Below are positions 1 through 8,275 of a DNA stretch of 11,124 nucleotides, in pieces (the first letter of the stretch is position 1; every line of letters starts with the position of its first letter). The notes under the pieces are model-generated. The model was not told where the DNA came from. It did not search any database and saw nothing but the letters and a program-made list of their open reading frames with translations. A program made the position numbers and the translations under genes. Origin of the DNA: an uncultured Erythrobacter sp. (GTDB taxonomy: Bacteria > Pseudomonadota > Alphaproteobacteria > Sphingomonadales > Sphingomonadaceae). The stretch spans positions 1 through 11,124 of the forward strand of contig CAJXTZ010000064.1 in the NCBI GenBank assembly GCA_913061345.1. Direction: 5' to 3'.

Positions 1-130
1 AACCCTTTTCGATCACCTCGTGCGCGTCGAGACGATTGCGGAGCGGCCGCTTGAAAGTTGATTTGCCCCCAAGCCGTTGGCCCACCCGGGTAACGATCGC
101 ATCATCCTCTGGTTCAATCACTGTCGCCAT
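1..130 (-). CDS. Partial MbcA/ParS/Xre-type antitoxin (N-terminus only, runs off the left edge)
   Basis: Reading the minus strand from the ATG at 130 gives 43 open codons to the window edge. The protein starts MATVIEPEDDAIVTRV and continues to a segment containing PLRNRLDAHEVIEKG. That last segment resembles the linker and start of the toxin-binding domain in the MbcA/ParS/Xre antitoxin family, where a 'rLDaHevIekGlP' motif is typical. Family members neutralise a RES-domain, NAD-degrading toxin usually encoded immediately downstream and autorepress their own promoter. Here the downstream gene would lie outside the window, so the RES partner is only inferred. An AGGTG sequence a few bases upstream of the ATG can serve as ribosome binding site, and the perfect inverted repeat at 125-164 overlaps the start region, as expected for autoregulation. 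With only the N-terminus visible, another short regulator remains possible. Confidence 0.62.
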   Translation of the reverse strand, partial: MATVIEPEDDAIVTRVGQRLGGKSTFKRPLRNRLDAHEVIEKG

Positions 131-164
131 ATGTCACCTGTCGCTTGTAGAGCGACATATGGCG
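125..164. promoter_or_regulatory. Nested inverted-repeat operator over the antitoxin start and promoter
   Basis: An 11-base perfect inverted repeat, CGCCATATGTC at 125-135 and GACATATGGCG at 154-164, is separated by 18 bases. A second 6-base repeat, TGTCGC at 139-144 and GCGACA at 152-157, is nested inside and shares bases with the outer right arm. The element spans the antitoxin ATG (128-130) and its -10 region. The likely role is an operator for the antitoxin or toxin-antitoxin complex; binding was not tested and the assignment is by position and symmetry. Confidence 0.6.
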
Positions 165-183
165 CCGAGAGTGATTTTGTCAA
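154..183 (-). promoter_or_regulatory. Promoter for the left-edge antitoxin
   Basis: On the minus strand a perfect TTGACA (178-183) is followed after 18 bases by TATGTC (154-159). Transcription would start in the operator, 15-25 bases before the ATG at 130. The -10 box overlaps the right arm of the inverted repeat, so a bound repressor would block polymerase. The -35 is consensus; the -10 is only a partial match. Confidence 0.5.
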
Positions 184-650
184 TTCACTGTGGGCCGCAG
201 GAGACTGATGCGTGCAGGGGATTTGGCGGGGTTTCAGTCTCGAACGGCGCCCGAAACCCTTCACGGGTGCGGAATGATCAGTATCAGGGTTTTCGACTCA
301 TAAAGCTGACTTTCACCGCTGCGTACGGTGTGCACGAAGTTGTTCCCCATATGTGCATGGTCTGATCCATCACAGCCCTGACCGATTATTGGCGGTAAAG
401 GCCTTGGTTTCACTCGGATTTCCTAGCCCAAACCGGGCTTGAGGGGAAGTGGAAAGGTCGAAGGTTTGTTCTCGTCGGGGACCAGTTTGGTAACAAATAG
501 CCATTTCGTTAAGCCAAACTCCCAATCAAATTTTAGGGCACCGGCGCTCTGTGTGCTGCACGGATTGACCGTGAGCAATTGTGACCGAGAGAGCTTTTTT
601 GGGAAAGCGCATATCATTCCGTGGAACGGTTTTCGTTTGGCTGCTAGTCA
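184..650. other. About 470 bases with no supported gene
   Basis: Short open frames exist on both strands but none shows a recognisable domain or a good ribosome binding site. The stretch contains an imperfect CCAT-ATGTGC-ATGG symmetry at 347-360, and a small hairpin AGCCC/GGGCT at 425-439 with no T run, so it is not a convincing terminator. The promoter of the restriction enzyme gene must lie here, but I cannot place it confidently; TATCAT near 612-617 is the best -10 candidate and has no good -35. The stretch could be a scar or repeated intergenic element left by past insertions, which cannot be decided from one window. Confidence 0.4.
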
Positions 651-3600
651 ATGCCGATGCAATTGTTCGCCGGATCGTTCCTAACGACTGATTACCTTGA
701 AGAAGCCATCCGGCAATCGACCGAATACCGGGCGGTCGATATCCAGGCATTGCGCGTTGCGTTGACCGCAATCGCGGACCGTTTCCCCCGCGAATCTTCG
801 CCAAACGAGAGCCAGACCGAAGACGATTTCATCTGGCCGATCCTTGCGGAACTGGGATGGTCCGAAAGCCTGAGGCAACAGAACCTGTCTGCTGGCGGCA
901 GGCTGGACGTTCCCGACGGCCTGCTTTTCATCAATAGCGATGCCAAGGATCGTGCCAACGCCCAGCCAGAAGAATGGCGGCGATACGAGCACGGCGCGGC
1001 GGTCGTCGAAAGTAAGCGTTGGGCGAGGCCGCTCGACCGCGCGGTAGGGCGCGAAGATGCAGTCGCGCCATCAACGCAGATGTTGCGCTACCTGCGCCGT
1101 ATCGGGGACAACAGCGAGCATGGCTTGCGCTGGGGTATCCTCACCAACGGCTCGCGCTGGCGGCTCTATTGGGCTGGCGCGCGGTCGGTCAGCGAGGAAT
1201 TCCTTGAAGTCGATCTTGCAGGCGCGCTGGCCCTGGACGCGCAGGGTGAACTTGGCGTCGATGAAGAGGCTCGTGACCATGCATTGCGGGTCTTCGCCGC
1301 AATCTTTTCGCGCACCGCCTTTGCCAAGACTGGAGCCGATAGCCGGTCTTTCCACGAACGGGCGCGAGCAGAGGCTGCGTTCTACGAAGAGCGCGTTGCC
1401 AAGTCGCTCTCGAAGCTCGTTTTCGAGGACATCTTCCCTGCACTGACCGCCGCAGTTGCGGGTGCATCACCGGAGACACCGCTGGAGGAAGTTCGGGACG
1501 CTTCGCTTGTCCTGCTCTATCGTCTGCTTTTCCTGCTTTACGCCGAAGACCGCGATCTGCTGCCGGTCAATTCGGAAGGCTATGACGACTACGCGCTGCG
1601 CCCCAAACGCCTTGAAGTGGGTGACCGCATGGGGCGCGGCGATGCCTTTTCGATCAGCGCATCGCAAATCTGGAATCGCATTGCCGATCTGTCGCGGATC
1701 GTCGATCGCGGCGATGCCTCCATCGGTATTCCGCCCTACAATGGCGGTTTGTTTGCTCCTGCGAATACGCCGCTGCTCGACCAGATACGCTTACCTGACA
1801 GTGTGCTTGCACCCGTCATCGACAAGCTGTCGTTCGAGCGCGAGGGTAGCAACCGGCGCTACATCAATTATCGCGACCTCACCGTGCAGCAGCTCGGCTC
1901 CATTTACGAGCGCCTGCTGGAGCATGAAGTTGTCCGTGAAGATGGCGCTATCGCCGTCCGCCCGAATGCCTTCGCGCGCAAGAACAGCGGCAGCTATTAC
2001 ACGCCGGACGAGCTGGTCACGCTGATCCTCGAAAAGACGCTGGAACCGCTGTTCGTGGGTGCCAACGCGGGCTTCGCGGCGACGATAGGCCGGATCAAGA
2101 AGGGCGATGCGGAAGATTACATCCGCGCGGAACTTGGCGATGCCGATCCCGCGCAAGCCATCCTCCGTTTGCGCGTTTGCGACCCGGCAATGGGGTCAGG
2201 CCATTTCCTTGTCAGCCTGGTCGATCTCATGGCCGACAAGGTGCTCGAAGCGATGGCGGAAGCGACCGCCGGGGCAGAGCAAGCTGGCCATGACTATGCC
2301 AGCCCCCTGGCCGACCGGATTGGGGAAATTCGCCGCACCATCCTGAGGAACGCGCGGGAGGAAGGCTGGACCATTGACGAGGCCCAGCTCGATGATCGGC
2401 ACATTGTTCGCCGCATGGTCTTGAAGCGTTGCGTCTATGGCGTGGACAAGAACCCGATGGCGGTGGAACTCGCCAAGGTGGCACTGTGGCTGCACACCTT
2501 TACAGTCGGCGCGCCGCTCTCCTTCATCGACCACCACCTGCGTTGCGGTGACAGCCTGTTCGGCCTTTGGGTGCGCGATGCCATCGACAAAGCCGAGGCA
2601 TTGGGCGGTGGGCTGCTGTGGAACGACGCACTGCGCAACGCCCAGCGCAGTGCCGAGGCGATGAAGACCATCGAAGCGCTTACCGACGCCGAGATTGCTG
2701 AAGCCCATCGCTCCGCTGCGATGTGGGAAGATGTCGAACTCATGACGGGCGAGCTGGATGGCTTCGTCAGCTTCATGCACGCACTCGACTGGCTTAACCT
2801 CGACAAGGACGGCAAAGGTCTGGTGCGGCTGTGGCTCGACGGACGGTTCGGTGATGCCATCCCCATCGCGCGCGGTCGAAAGGAACCGGAAGGCGGCAAG
2901 GCCAAGGCCGAAGAGGTCGAGGCCTTCACCGAAATTTGGCGCGATGCGCGACAACTGATTGAGGAAGAACGGTTCCTCAATTGGCAGATCGCCTTCCCCG
3001 GCGTCTGGCAGGATTGGGCGAGCGCAGAGCGCAAGGGCGGCTTCGATGCGATTGTCGGCAATCCGCCTTGGGATCGGTTTGAGTTCGAGGAGGTTCCGTG
3101 GTTCGCGGCGCGTGACCCGGAAATTGCTTTTGAGCCGCTAAAAGCTCGGCGAAAAAAGATGATCGCCGCGCTGAAAGAGCGACGGCCCGATCTATTGCGC
3201 CAATTCAATGAAGCACAGGAACGGCGGCAACAGGCATCCCGCATTGTTCGGTCAGGCGGAAGCTATGCAGTCCTGAATTCCGGCAAACTCAACATCTACA
3301 AGATTTTCGTTGAACGATCCCGTCAATTGATCGGGAGTGAAGGAATGGTCGGCCTGCTGACCCCAATAGGGATTGGCACTGACCACAACGTCTCCAAGTT
3401 CATTCAGCAAGTCACTGATGCCGATCAGTTGCGAGCCTTCATCGCGTTTGAAAATCGTCGTCACTGGCTTTTCGAGGATGTCCACGCAGAGGATCAGCCG
3501 ACGGTCATTGTCCTAGGCGGTGAAGCGCGAACGTTCAGCAAATTCGAATACGCGGTCAAGCTGCATCAGCTTCCTTCGGATGAAGATGCTCCACAACCGG

Positions 3601-4724
3601 TCGAATTCTCCAAAGATACATTGAAGCGCCTCAACCCCAACACCGGAACCATGCCCATTCTGCGGACGATGGATGGGCTTCGGCTTCTCACTAAGGCTTA
3701 CGAAGAGTTCCCTATTCTAATCGAAGGGCAAGGCAGGACCGAAAAGTCAGTTTTTCCTTTCAAATATCAACAGATGGTCAACATGACGAGCCGAAGCGAG
3801 GGCTTTCGAACGGCGAAGATGCTTGTTGACGAAGAGGGCGCGTGGCCAATCGAGGCGGGAGAGTATCAATCGGCAAAGGGGCACTGGTTGCGCCTTTGCG
3901 AAGGCAAAATGGTATCGCTCTACAACCATCGATATGCTGGGGTCAGGGGACAAACAACGTCCGTCAGTGGCCAGGGCGTCCCAGTACATAGTGACGAAAA
4001 ACAACTAGAAGACCCAGGATTCTTGCCGGTCCCGAGGTATTGGATACTCGAAGATGATGCGGCACCAGAATTCGACTATGCAATAGGCTTCAACGATGTT
4101 TGCAATACGAACAACTATCGAAGTCTTATCAGTGCTATCGTTCCCAGAGGGGCTTATGGGAACACACTCCCGCTGCTGTCTGGGGACCGCAAAGACGTCC
4201 AACAGTTGACGGTCCTACAAGCTAACCTGGCCTCGATCTTTGCTGACTATCTCGCTCGACAGAAAATTCAGAGCCGACATCTTAGCAAGTATATCGTTGC
4301 TCAAATCCCAGTCATCCCACCAGATGCATATTTCCAAAAGTTCGGCAGTAAATCGGCTACCGAGATTGTTCGGGAAGCTGTGTTAGAACTGACCTACACA
4401 GCGCACGACATGGCTCCCTTCGCACGCGATCTGGGGCATGTTAATACGAAGGGCGAAGTACTTCCACCGTTCAAATGGGACGAAGAACGCCGCTTCACCC
4501 TTCGGGCAAAGCTCGATGCGCTCTATTTCATCCTTTACGGTGTATGGGATGCGGCAAACCCGGCGAAGTCGCGCGGAGACATCCACTACATCTACTCAAC
4601 ATTCCCGAAAATCGAGCGCGAAGAACGCGCCCGCTACGCCGATCGCTATCGCAGCCCCGAACTGGCGCTTCTATGGATCAACGCGCTGATGGCCGGGCAA
4701 CCGGATTCGGATATTCGGGATTGA
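651..4724 (+). CDS. Type IIG-like restriction-modification enzyme (fused nuclease and N6-adenine methyltransferase)
   Basis: This 1357-residue protein combines cleavage and methylation in one chain, as in Eco57I-type (IIG) enzymes. The N-terminal part has a PD-(D/E)XK-like nuclease signature: E57-DDFIWPIL, VPD at 87-89, VVESK with E120 and K122, then a QMLRYL helix at 143-148. The methyltransferase core carries SAM motif I DPAMGSGHF at 511-519 and catalytic motif IV NPPW at 804-807, the signature of N6-adenine modification. The roughly 500 C-terminal residues would hold the target-recognition domain. The nuclease distinguishes it from BREX PglX, which is otherwise similar in size and methylase motifs, and no other BREX or DISARM genes are visible. 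The start is uncertain: ATG at 651 and ATG at 657 are both possible and neither has a clear Shine-Dalgarno sequence. The gene is intact and lies 135 bases before the reverse transcriptase pair in the same orientation. The recognition sequence cannot be predicted. Confidence 0.9.
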   Translation: MPMQLFAGSFLTTDYLEEAIRQSTEYRAVDIQALRVALTAIADRFPRESSPNESQTEDDFIWPILAELGWSESLRQQNLSAGGRLDVPDGLLFINSDAKDRANAQPEEWRRYEHGAAVVESKRWARPLDRAVGREDAVAPSTQMLRYLRRIGDNSEHGLRWGILTNGSRWRLYWAGARSVSEEFLEVDLAGALALDAQGELGVDEEARDHALRVFAAIFSRTAFAKTGADSRSFHERARAEAAFYEERVAKSLSKLVFEDIFPALTAAVAGASPETPLEEVRDASLVLLYRLLFLLYAEDRDLLPVNSEGYDDYALRPKRLEVGDRMGRGDAFSISASQIWNRIADLSRIVDRGDASIGIPPYNGGLFAPANTPLLDQIRLPDSVLAPVIDKLSFEREGSNRRYINYRDLTVQQLGSIYERLLEHEVVREDGAIAVRPNAFARKNSGSYYTPDELVTLILEKTLEPLFVGANAGFAATIGRIKKGDAEDYIRAELGDADPAQAILRLRVCDPAMGSGHFLVSLVDLMADKVLEAMAEATAGAEQAGHDYASPLADRIGEIRRTILRNAREEGWTIDEAQLDDRHIVRRMVLKRCVYGVDKNPMAVELAKVALWLHTFTVGAPLSFIDHHLRCGDSLFGLWVRDAIDKAEALGGGLLWNDALRNAQRSAEAMKTIEALTDAEIAEAHRSAAMWEDVELMTGELDGFVSFMHALDWLNLDKDGKGLVRLWLDGRFGDAIPIARGRKEPEGGKAKAEEVEAFTEIWRDARQLIEEERFLNWQIAFPGVWQDWASAERKGGFDAIVGNPPWDRFEFEEVPWFAARDPEIAFEPLKARRKKMIAALKERRPDLLRQFNEAQERRQQASRIVRSGGSYAVLNSGKLNIYKIFVERSRQLIGSEGMVGLLTPIGIGTDHNVSKFIQQVTDADQLRAFIAFENRRHWLFEDVHAEDQPTVIVLGGEARTFSKFEYAVKLHQLPSDEDAPQPVEFSKDTLKRLNPNTGTMPILRTMDGLRLLTKAYEEFPILIEGQGRTEKSVFPFKYQQMVNMTSRSEGFRTAKMLVDEEGAWPIEAGEYQSAKGHWLRLCEGKMVSLYNHRYAGVRGQTTSVSGQGVPVHSDEKQLEDPGFLPVPRYWILEDDAAPEFDYAIGFNDVCNTNNYRSLISAIVPRGAYGNTLPLLSGDRKDVQQLTVLQANLASIFADYLARQKIQSRHLSKYIVAQIPVIPPDAYFQKFGSKSATEIVREAVLELTYTAHDMAPFARDLGHVNTKGEVLPPFKWDEERRFTLRAKLDALYFILYGVWDAANPAKSRGDIHYIYSTFPKIEREERARYADRYRSPELALLWINALMAGQPDSDIRD

Positions 4725-4859
4725 ACAATTGACTGTCCAAGACCGAGAAATGGGACACGGGGACCGCCCTCTCTGCATTTTAAAAATATAGTAAGGCGCA
4801 GTGCTGCACGATATCATGCTTTGTCATTGACTTAGAGAAAACGGAACGAAACCTTAGTA
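4725..4859. other. Intergenic gap between restriction enzyme and drt3a
   Basis: This 135-base gap is AT-richer than its surroundings and probably holds the DRT3 operon promoter. A TATAGT at 4787-4792 is a fair -10 candidate, but no matching -35 lies 16-18 bases upstream. A 9-base palindrome GTGC-T-GCAC is at 4801-4809. No terminator for the restriction gene is evident, so read-through transcription into the reverse transcriptases is possible. Confidence 0.35.
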
Positions 4860-6206
4860 ATGCTCGACCAGATGTTCACTGCGGAAAACTTCCGTCGAAT
4901 TTACGACGCGGAGAACCGCAAAGGGCTAGACTTGGCGACCCGCTATTTCCCGACACTAGAACCGTTCACGCTCGCCGTACGTGGGAAAGTACAGGAGATT
5001 CGTGATCTTCGGAAAGTCGGGCCCACGCTGACGGCTGACGATTTTGAGGCACAGCTGCTTTCTTTGAAGGCCGACTTATCTGCCTTGAAAGCAGCTAAAT
5101 CAGACGCCGTCGATGTTCTCATGGACGACATCAGCCAGCGGGTTATAAAGCCGAGCTTCAAGATCGATCTTTCGCAAAAGACCGGGCCGAAGGGGAAACA
5201 AGTTTTCTGCATCGATGCGGAGCCCGAGACCTTCTTCGTCATCAAACAGCTTCAGCGTAATATCCATCGCATCTACGGCGTAAAACAGTCGAACCGTCAC
5301 GACTTGGTCTGCCAACTCCGCGACATGCTCGGCAGCCGCTTTCCTTTCGAGCTTGTCCGCACCGATATTTCGTCATTTTACGAGAGCATTGACCGGAAGC
5401 GGCTGGTTGAGAAGCTGGATCGCGACCAGCTCTTGAGCCCCGCTTCGAAGAAATACATCAAGCAGGTGCTGGATTCATACGGGGCAATCTCCGGGACCGC
5501 GACCGGCGTTCCTCGTGGTGTGGGCATCAGTGCATATCTCGCTGAGCTTTATCTGCGACCGGTCGATAAGGCGATCCGCGCGATCCCCGGCCTGGTGCTC
5601 TATTGCCGGTTCGTCGATGACATCGTCGCCGTGTTTGCGCGCCCGCCCGCTGGCAAGAGCCTCGGCTCGCTCAAGACCCTGATTATCGCGATTTTGGGGG
5701 AGAATGGGCTGACACACAACGCGGATAAAACCTCGGAATTCAAACTCGCCGACACCGCGCCGAAGAAGTTTGAGTATCTGGGTTATCGCTTTCGCCTCAA
5801 ACCGGGCGAGTTTGAAATTAGCCCGAGCGCGGCGAAGATTTTGAAATATCGTGCGCGGATGAATGCAGCATTTGCGGAATATTGGCGGGAACGGCCGGTC
5901 AATCCGAAAACAGCATTCAGGAAGCTGGTTGGTCGCGTGAAATTTCTCACCGGCAACACGCGGCTATCTAACAGTAAGTCACGCGCAGCTACCGGCATTT
6001 ATTTCAACAACTCAATCGCAACCGATTTATCGAGCCTTGAATTGCTCGATAAACGGCTCAAAACCCGTGTGGCAGAACTCAAAAGGACCAGCCTACAAAA
6101 GCAGTTGAAGAAGCTGAAATTCACGACAGGGTTTGAGCAGCGCCGGTATCATAATTTCAGCACGAGAGAGCTGCAGATGATCGTGAGGGCCTGGAAACAT
6201 GGCTAA
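4860..6206 (+). CDS. drt3a: Antiviral reverse transcriptase Drt3a (UG3-like) of a DRT3 system
   Basis: The 448-residue protein has the ordered motifs of a group II-intron-like/UG reverse transcriptase. Motif A is VRTDISSFYESID with catalytic D169; motif B is GVPRGVGIS at 216-224; motif C is YCRFVDDIV with D253 and D254; motif D is around LTHNADKT at 284-291; a motif E-like EYLGYRF follows at 305-311. Motif C reads FVDD rather than the common YADD. There is no maturase, endonuclease or integrase domain, which argues against a group II intron or retroelement. The decisive context is a second, different reverse transcriptase gene overlapping its 3' end by 8 bases, the UG3 plus UG8 arrangement of type 3 defence-associated reverse transcriptases. 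In the family this enzyme is reported to copy an ACACAC stretch of a partner RNA; that activity is assigned here by analogy. The ATG at 4860 is favoured, with GGAA about 14 bases upstream; ATG at 4872 is an alternative. Confidence 0.9.
   Translation: MLDQMFTAENFRRIYDAENRKGLDLATRYFPTLEPFTLAVRGKVQEIRDLRKVGPTLTADDFEAQLLSLKADLSALKAAKSDAVDVLMDDISQRVIKPSFKIDLSQKTGPKGKQVFCIDAEPETFFVIKQLQRNIHRIYGVKQSNRHDLVCQLRDMLGSRFPFELVRTDISSFYESIDRKRLVEKLDRDQLLSPASKKYIKQVLDSYGAISGTATGVPRGVGISAYLAELYLRPVDKAIRAIPGLVLYCRFVDDIVAVFARPPAGKSLGSLKTLIIAILGENGLTHNADKTSEFKLADTAPKKFEYLGYRFRLKPGEFEISPSAAKILKYRARMNAAFAEYWRERPVNPKTAFRKLVGRVKFLTGNTRLSNSKSRAATGIYFNNSIATDLSSLELLDKRLKTRVAELKRTSLQKQLKKLKFTTGFEQRRYHNFSTRELQMIVRAWKHG
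6185..6189 (+). promoter_or_regulatory. Ribosome binding site of drt3b inside drt3a
   Basis: GAGGG lies 9 bases before the ATG at 6199, within the last codons of drt3a. Together with the 8-base overlap it fixes the drt3b start and suggests translational coupling, which would keep the two enzymes in a set ratio. Confidence 0.65.
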
Positions 6207-8271
6207 GCGACGCGTTTCACTCACCCACCGAAAGCAAAGGTCCGTCCTCACGGACATGCTGCCGTTCGAGGTGCCTCCGACGTTCTCCAATCGGGGCTAT
6301 TACCGCTTCCTGCGGGACCACAGCGTTGAGATCGAAAAGCGAGAGTTGCGCTGGATATGTGAAACTGACGCTCTCGACAGGACGATGCGGCTGCTGTTCG
6401 GCATTAACCCCTCTGCAGTAATTGCCATCGAGGTCGTGACCGAGTGGGGCAAGCGGAAAACCCGCAGGTCGGTGCCTATCAACAAATGCCAAATGGCGAC
6501 CATTCCGTTCAATTTCCGCGTCGCGCACAATCTCGACGGGCGCACCTTGAGCGTTGTGCATCCGCGTAATCAGGTCGCGGTGGCGAGCTTCTACGCGACC
6601 CATAGTGCACTGATCATATATCACACTTCTGTCAGCGAATTTTCGATCCGCCGCCCGGTGTCCGTTTCGCGATACGCCTACTTCAAGGACAAGCTCCATG
6701 AAGAGCGGTTGGATTCCGTAGCAGGTTTAGAGGAAGAGGACCGGGAGTATGAGCAGCTCGGTTCCTACTTCGTCTACCGGAGGTACCGGAATATCCATCG
6801 CTTCTTTGAGTCGTACAAATACCACCGCAGCGAGAAGAAGTACGATGAGATGGTGCAGATTGACGTAAGCAAGTGCTTCGACAGCATTTATACCCATTCG
6901 TTACCTTGGGCCGTGCTGGGCAAAGACCAGACCAAATTCAGCCTCGATGAATCTAAGGCCACCTTCGGCGGGCGTTTCGACGCCCTCATGCAGAACCTCA
7001 ATCATAAAGAGACCAACGGAATCCTCATCGGTCCCGAGTTTTCGCGGATTTTTGCCGAGATCATTTTGCAGTCAGTCGATGCGGAACTGATCAGCCAGTT
7101 GGCCGAAGGGGCCAAGCTCGTTCACAAAGTGGATTACGAAATTTTCCGGTACGTCGATGATTTCTTCGTTTTCTATAACCAAGAGTCGACCAAGCTTAAG
7201 GTTTTCGAGACGCTTCAGGACATTTTAAAGGGAATGAAGCTCAGCATCAACACGGCGAAGGTCAAGCACTACCAGAAACCGATCATCACCGAGATCACGA
7301 TCGCGAAGGAGCGCATTTCGGCTCTTCTGAATGTCGAGATCGATCTAGTTTGCGAAGAGGAGCCACCGGCAGATCTTTCCGAACAGCCGAAGCAAAACTT
7401 GGTCTGTGCCATCAATGCAAACCGCCTGATCATCCGTTACAAGGCCGCGATCAAAGAGGCAGGCGTTGCCTATGGAGACCTGCTCAATTATACTTTCGCC
7501 ATTATCGAGAACAAGATCGAGAAGCTTTTCAAAGCTTATGTAGCAAGCGCGAAGTCAGACCGCGATCGCAAACGACTCTCCAATACCCTCTTGGCTATGA
7601 TGGAATTTGCTTTTTTCGCTTATTCTGCGAGCCCGAAGGTCAACCACACCATCCGTATTTGCCGGATGATCACGACTTCGGTAGATTTTCTTCATGCCCA
7701 TAAATTTCCACATGAGCAGAAACACCTGCTATTTAAGTACGTTCATGACAACGTGATACAGCAGCTCGAAAAGAATACGATGAGCGTTCATCGTGAGATT
7801 GAAAATCTCTACCTGCTCATCTCTTTGACGCAGATTGGTCGGGAATACTGGCTTCCGGTCTCAGTCTTGCTTCGGCATTTCCTGATCGAGGAGGAGAATG
7901 AAACAGGGAACTACGTCCGACCTGCAGGTTTCATGAACCACTTCTCGATCACGATCTTGCTGTCGTACGTCAAGGACAAGGTGAGGTATACGAAGCTGAA
8001 GGCGTTCGTCGAGGCGCATATTATCGACAAGCTCGAATATATGAAGGCTCACTGCCCGAATGACGCTGAGACCCTGATCATGCTGCTCGATCTTGTCGTC
8101 TGTCCTTACATCAGCGCCGCCACCAAGAATACCATAGGGCTCATTTTCAGCTTGGACGCGGCGGCGCTCGCGTCAGTCCAATCCGCCAACGATCAATGGT
8201 TTACCGCTTGGGGTGTTAAATTCGATCTTGGAAAGGAACTAGACGCGAAGCGCAGTCGTGAGGTATACTGA
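6199..8271 (+). CDS. drt3b: Antiviral reverse transcriptase Drt3b (UG8-like) of a DRT3 system
   Basis: This 690-residue protein is the second polymerase of the DRT3 pair. Motif A is QIDVSKCFDSIY with catalytic D222; the motif B region is GILIGPEFSRIFAEIIL at 274-290; motif C is FRYVDDFFVF with D320 and D321. The roughly 200 residues before motif A are unusually long and include an N-terminal LPFEVPPTFSNRGYYRF segment at 21-37. The 310 residues after about 380 look helical, match no domain I recognise, and probably mediate assembly or RNA binding. Recent work on DRT3, as I recall it, describes this subunit making the complementary poly(AC) strand without a nucleic-acid template, and a Drt3a-Drt3b-RNA complex; this is family knowledge, not visible here. 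The gene overlaps drt3a by 8 bases, and its last codons contain the putative promoter of the ncRNA that follows. It is intact, with all catalytic aspartates. Confidence 0.9.
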   Translation: MAKRRVSLTHRKQRSVLTDMLPFEVPPTFSNRGYYRFLRDHSVEIEKRELRWICETDALDRTMRLLFGINPSAVIAIEVVTEWGKRKTRRSVPINKCQMATIPFNFRVAHNLDGRTLSVVHPRNQVAVASFYATHSALIIYHTSVSEFSIRRPVSVSRYAYFKDKLHEERLDSVAGLEEEDREYEQLGSYFVYRRYRNIHRFFESYKYHRSEKKYDEMVQIDVSKCFDSIYTHSLPWAVLGKDQTKFSLDESKATFGGRFDALMQNLNHKETNGILIGPEFSRIFAEIILQSVDAELISQLAEGAKLVHKVDYEIFRYVDDFFVFYNQESTKLKVFETLQDILKGMKLSINTAKVKHYQKPIITEITIAKERISALLNVEIDLVCEEEPPADLSEQPKQNLVCAINANRLIIRYKAAIKEAGVAYGDLLNYTFAIIENKIEKLFKAYVASAKSDRDRKRLSNTLLAMMEFAFFAYSASPKVNHTIRICRMITTSVDFLHAHKFPHEQKHLLFKYVHDNVIQQLEKNTMSVHREIENLYLLISLTQIGREYWLPVSVLLRHFLIEEENETGNYVRPAGFMNHFSITILLSYVKDKVRYTKLKAFVEAHIIDKLEYMKAHCPNDAETLIMLLDLVVCPYISAATKNTIGLIFSLDAAALASVQSANDQWFTAWGVKFDLGKELDAKRSREVY
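8240..8269 (+). promoter_or_regulatory. Candidate promoter of the DRT3 ncRNA, inside the end of drt3b
   Basis: TATACT at 8264-8269, a 5/6 match to the -10 consensus, covers the last codons and part of the stop of drt3b. The best -35 is TAGACG at 8240-8245, 18 bases upstream and only a partial match. Seven bases after the -10 is G8276, the first base of the closing stem of the predicted RNA. This agreement is the main support; transcription has not been shown. Confidence 0.5.
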
Positions 8272-8275
8272 TGTT

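Noticed and set aside
36..365. A 109-codon open frame on the plus strand
   Set aside because: It lies antisense to the partial antitoxin and across its operator, has no recognisable domain or ribosome binding site, and its composition looks like chance.
425..439. AGCCC/GGGCT hairpin as a terminator
   Set aside because: Only five pairs and no T run on either side.
423..684. Overlapping short frames on both strands (64 and 81 codons)
   Set aside because: Mutually antisense, no domain, no start signal; not enough to call a gene.
651..4724. BREX PglX or DISARM methylase
   Set aside because: An N-terminal PD-(D/E)XK-like nuclease is present and no other BREX or DISARM gene is visible.
4758..4768. 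CGGGGACCGCC shared with 11082-11092, as possible attachment-site repeat
   Set aside because: The second copy lies inside integrase coding sequence, only 11 bases match and flanks do not extend it; chance in GC-rich DNA is likely.
4860..6206. Group II intron or retron reverse transcriptase
   Set aside because: No maturase or endonuclease domain, no intron domain V/VI-like structure seen, and a second distinct reverse transcriptase overlaps it, which fits DRT3.
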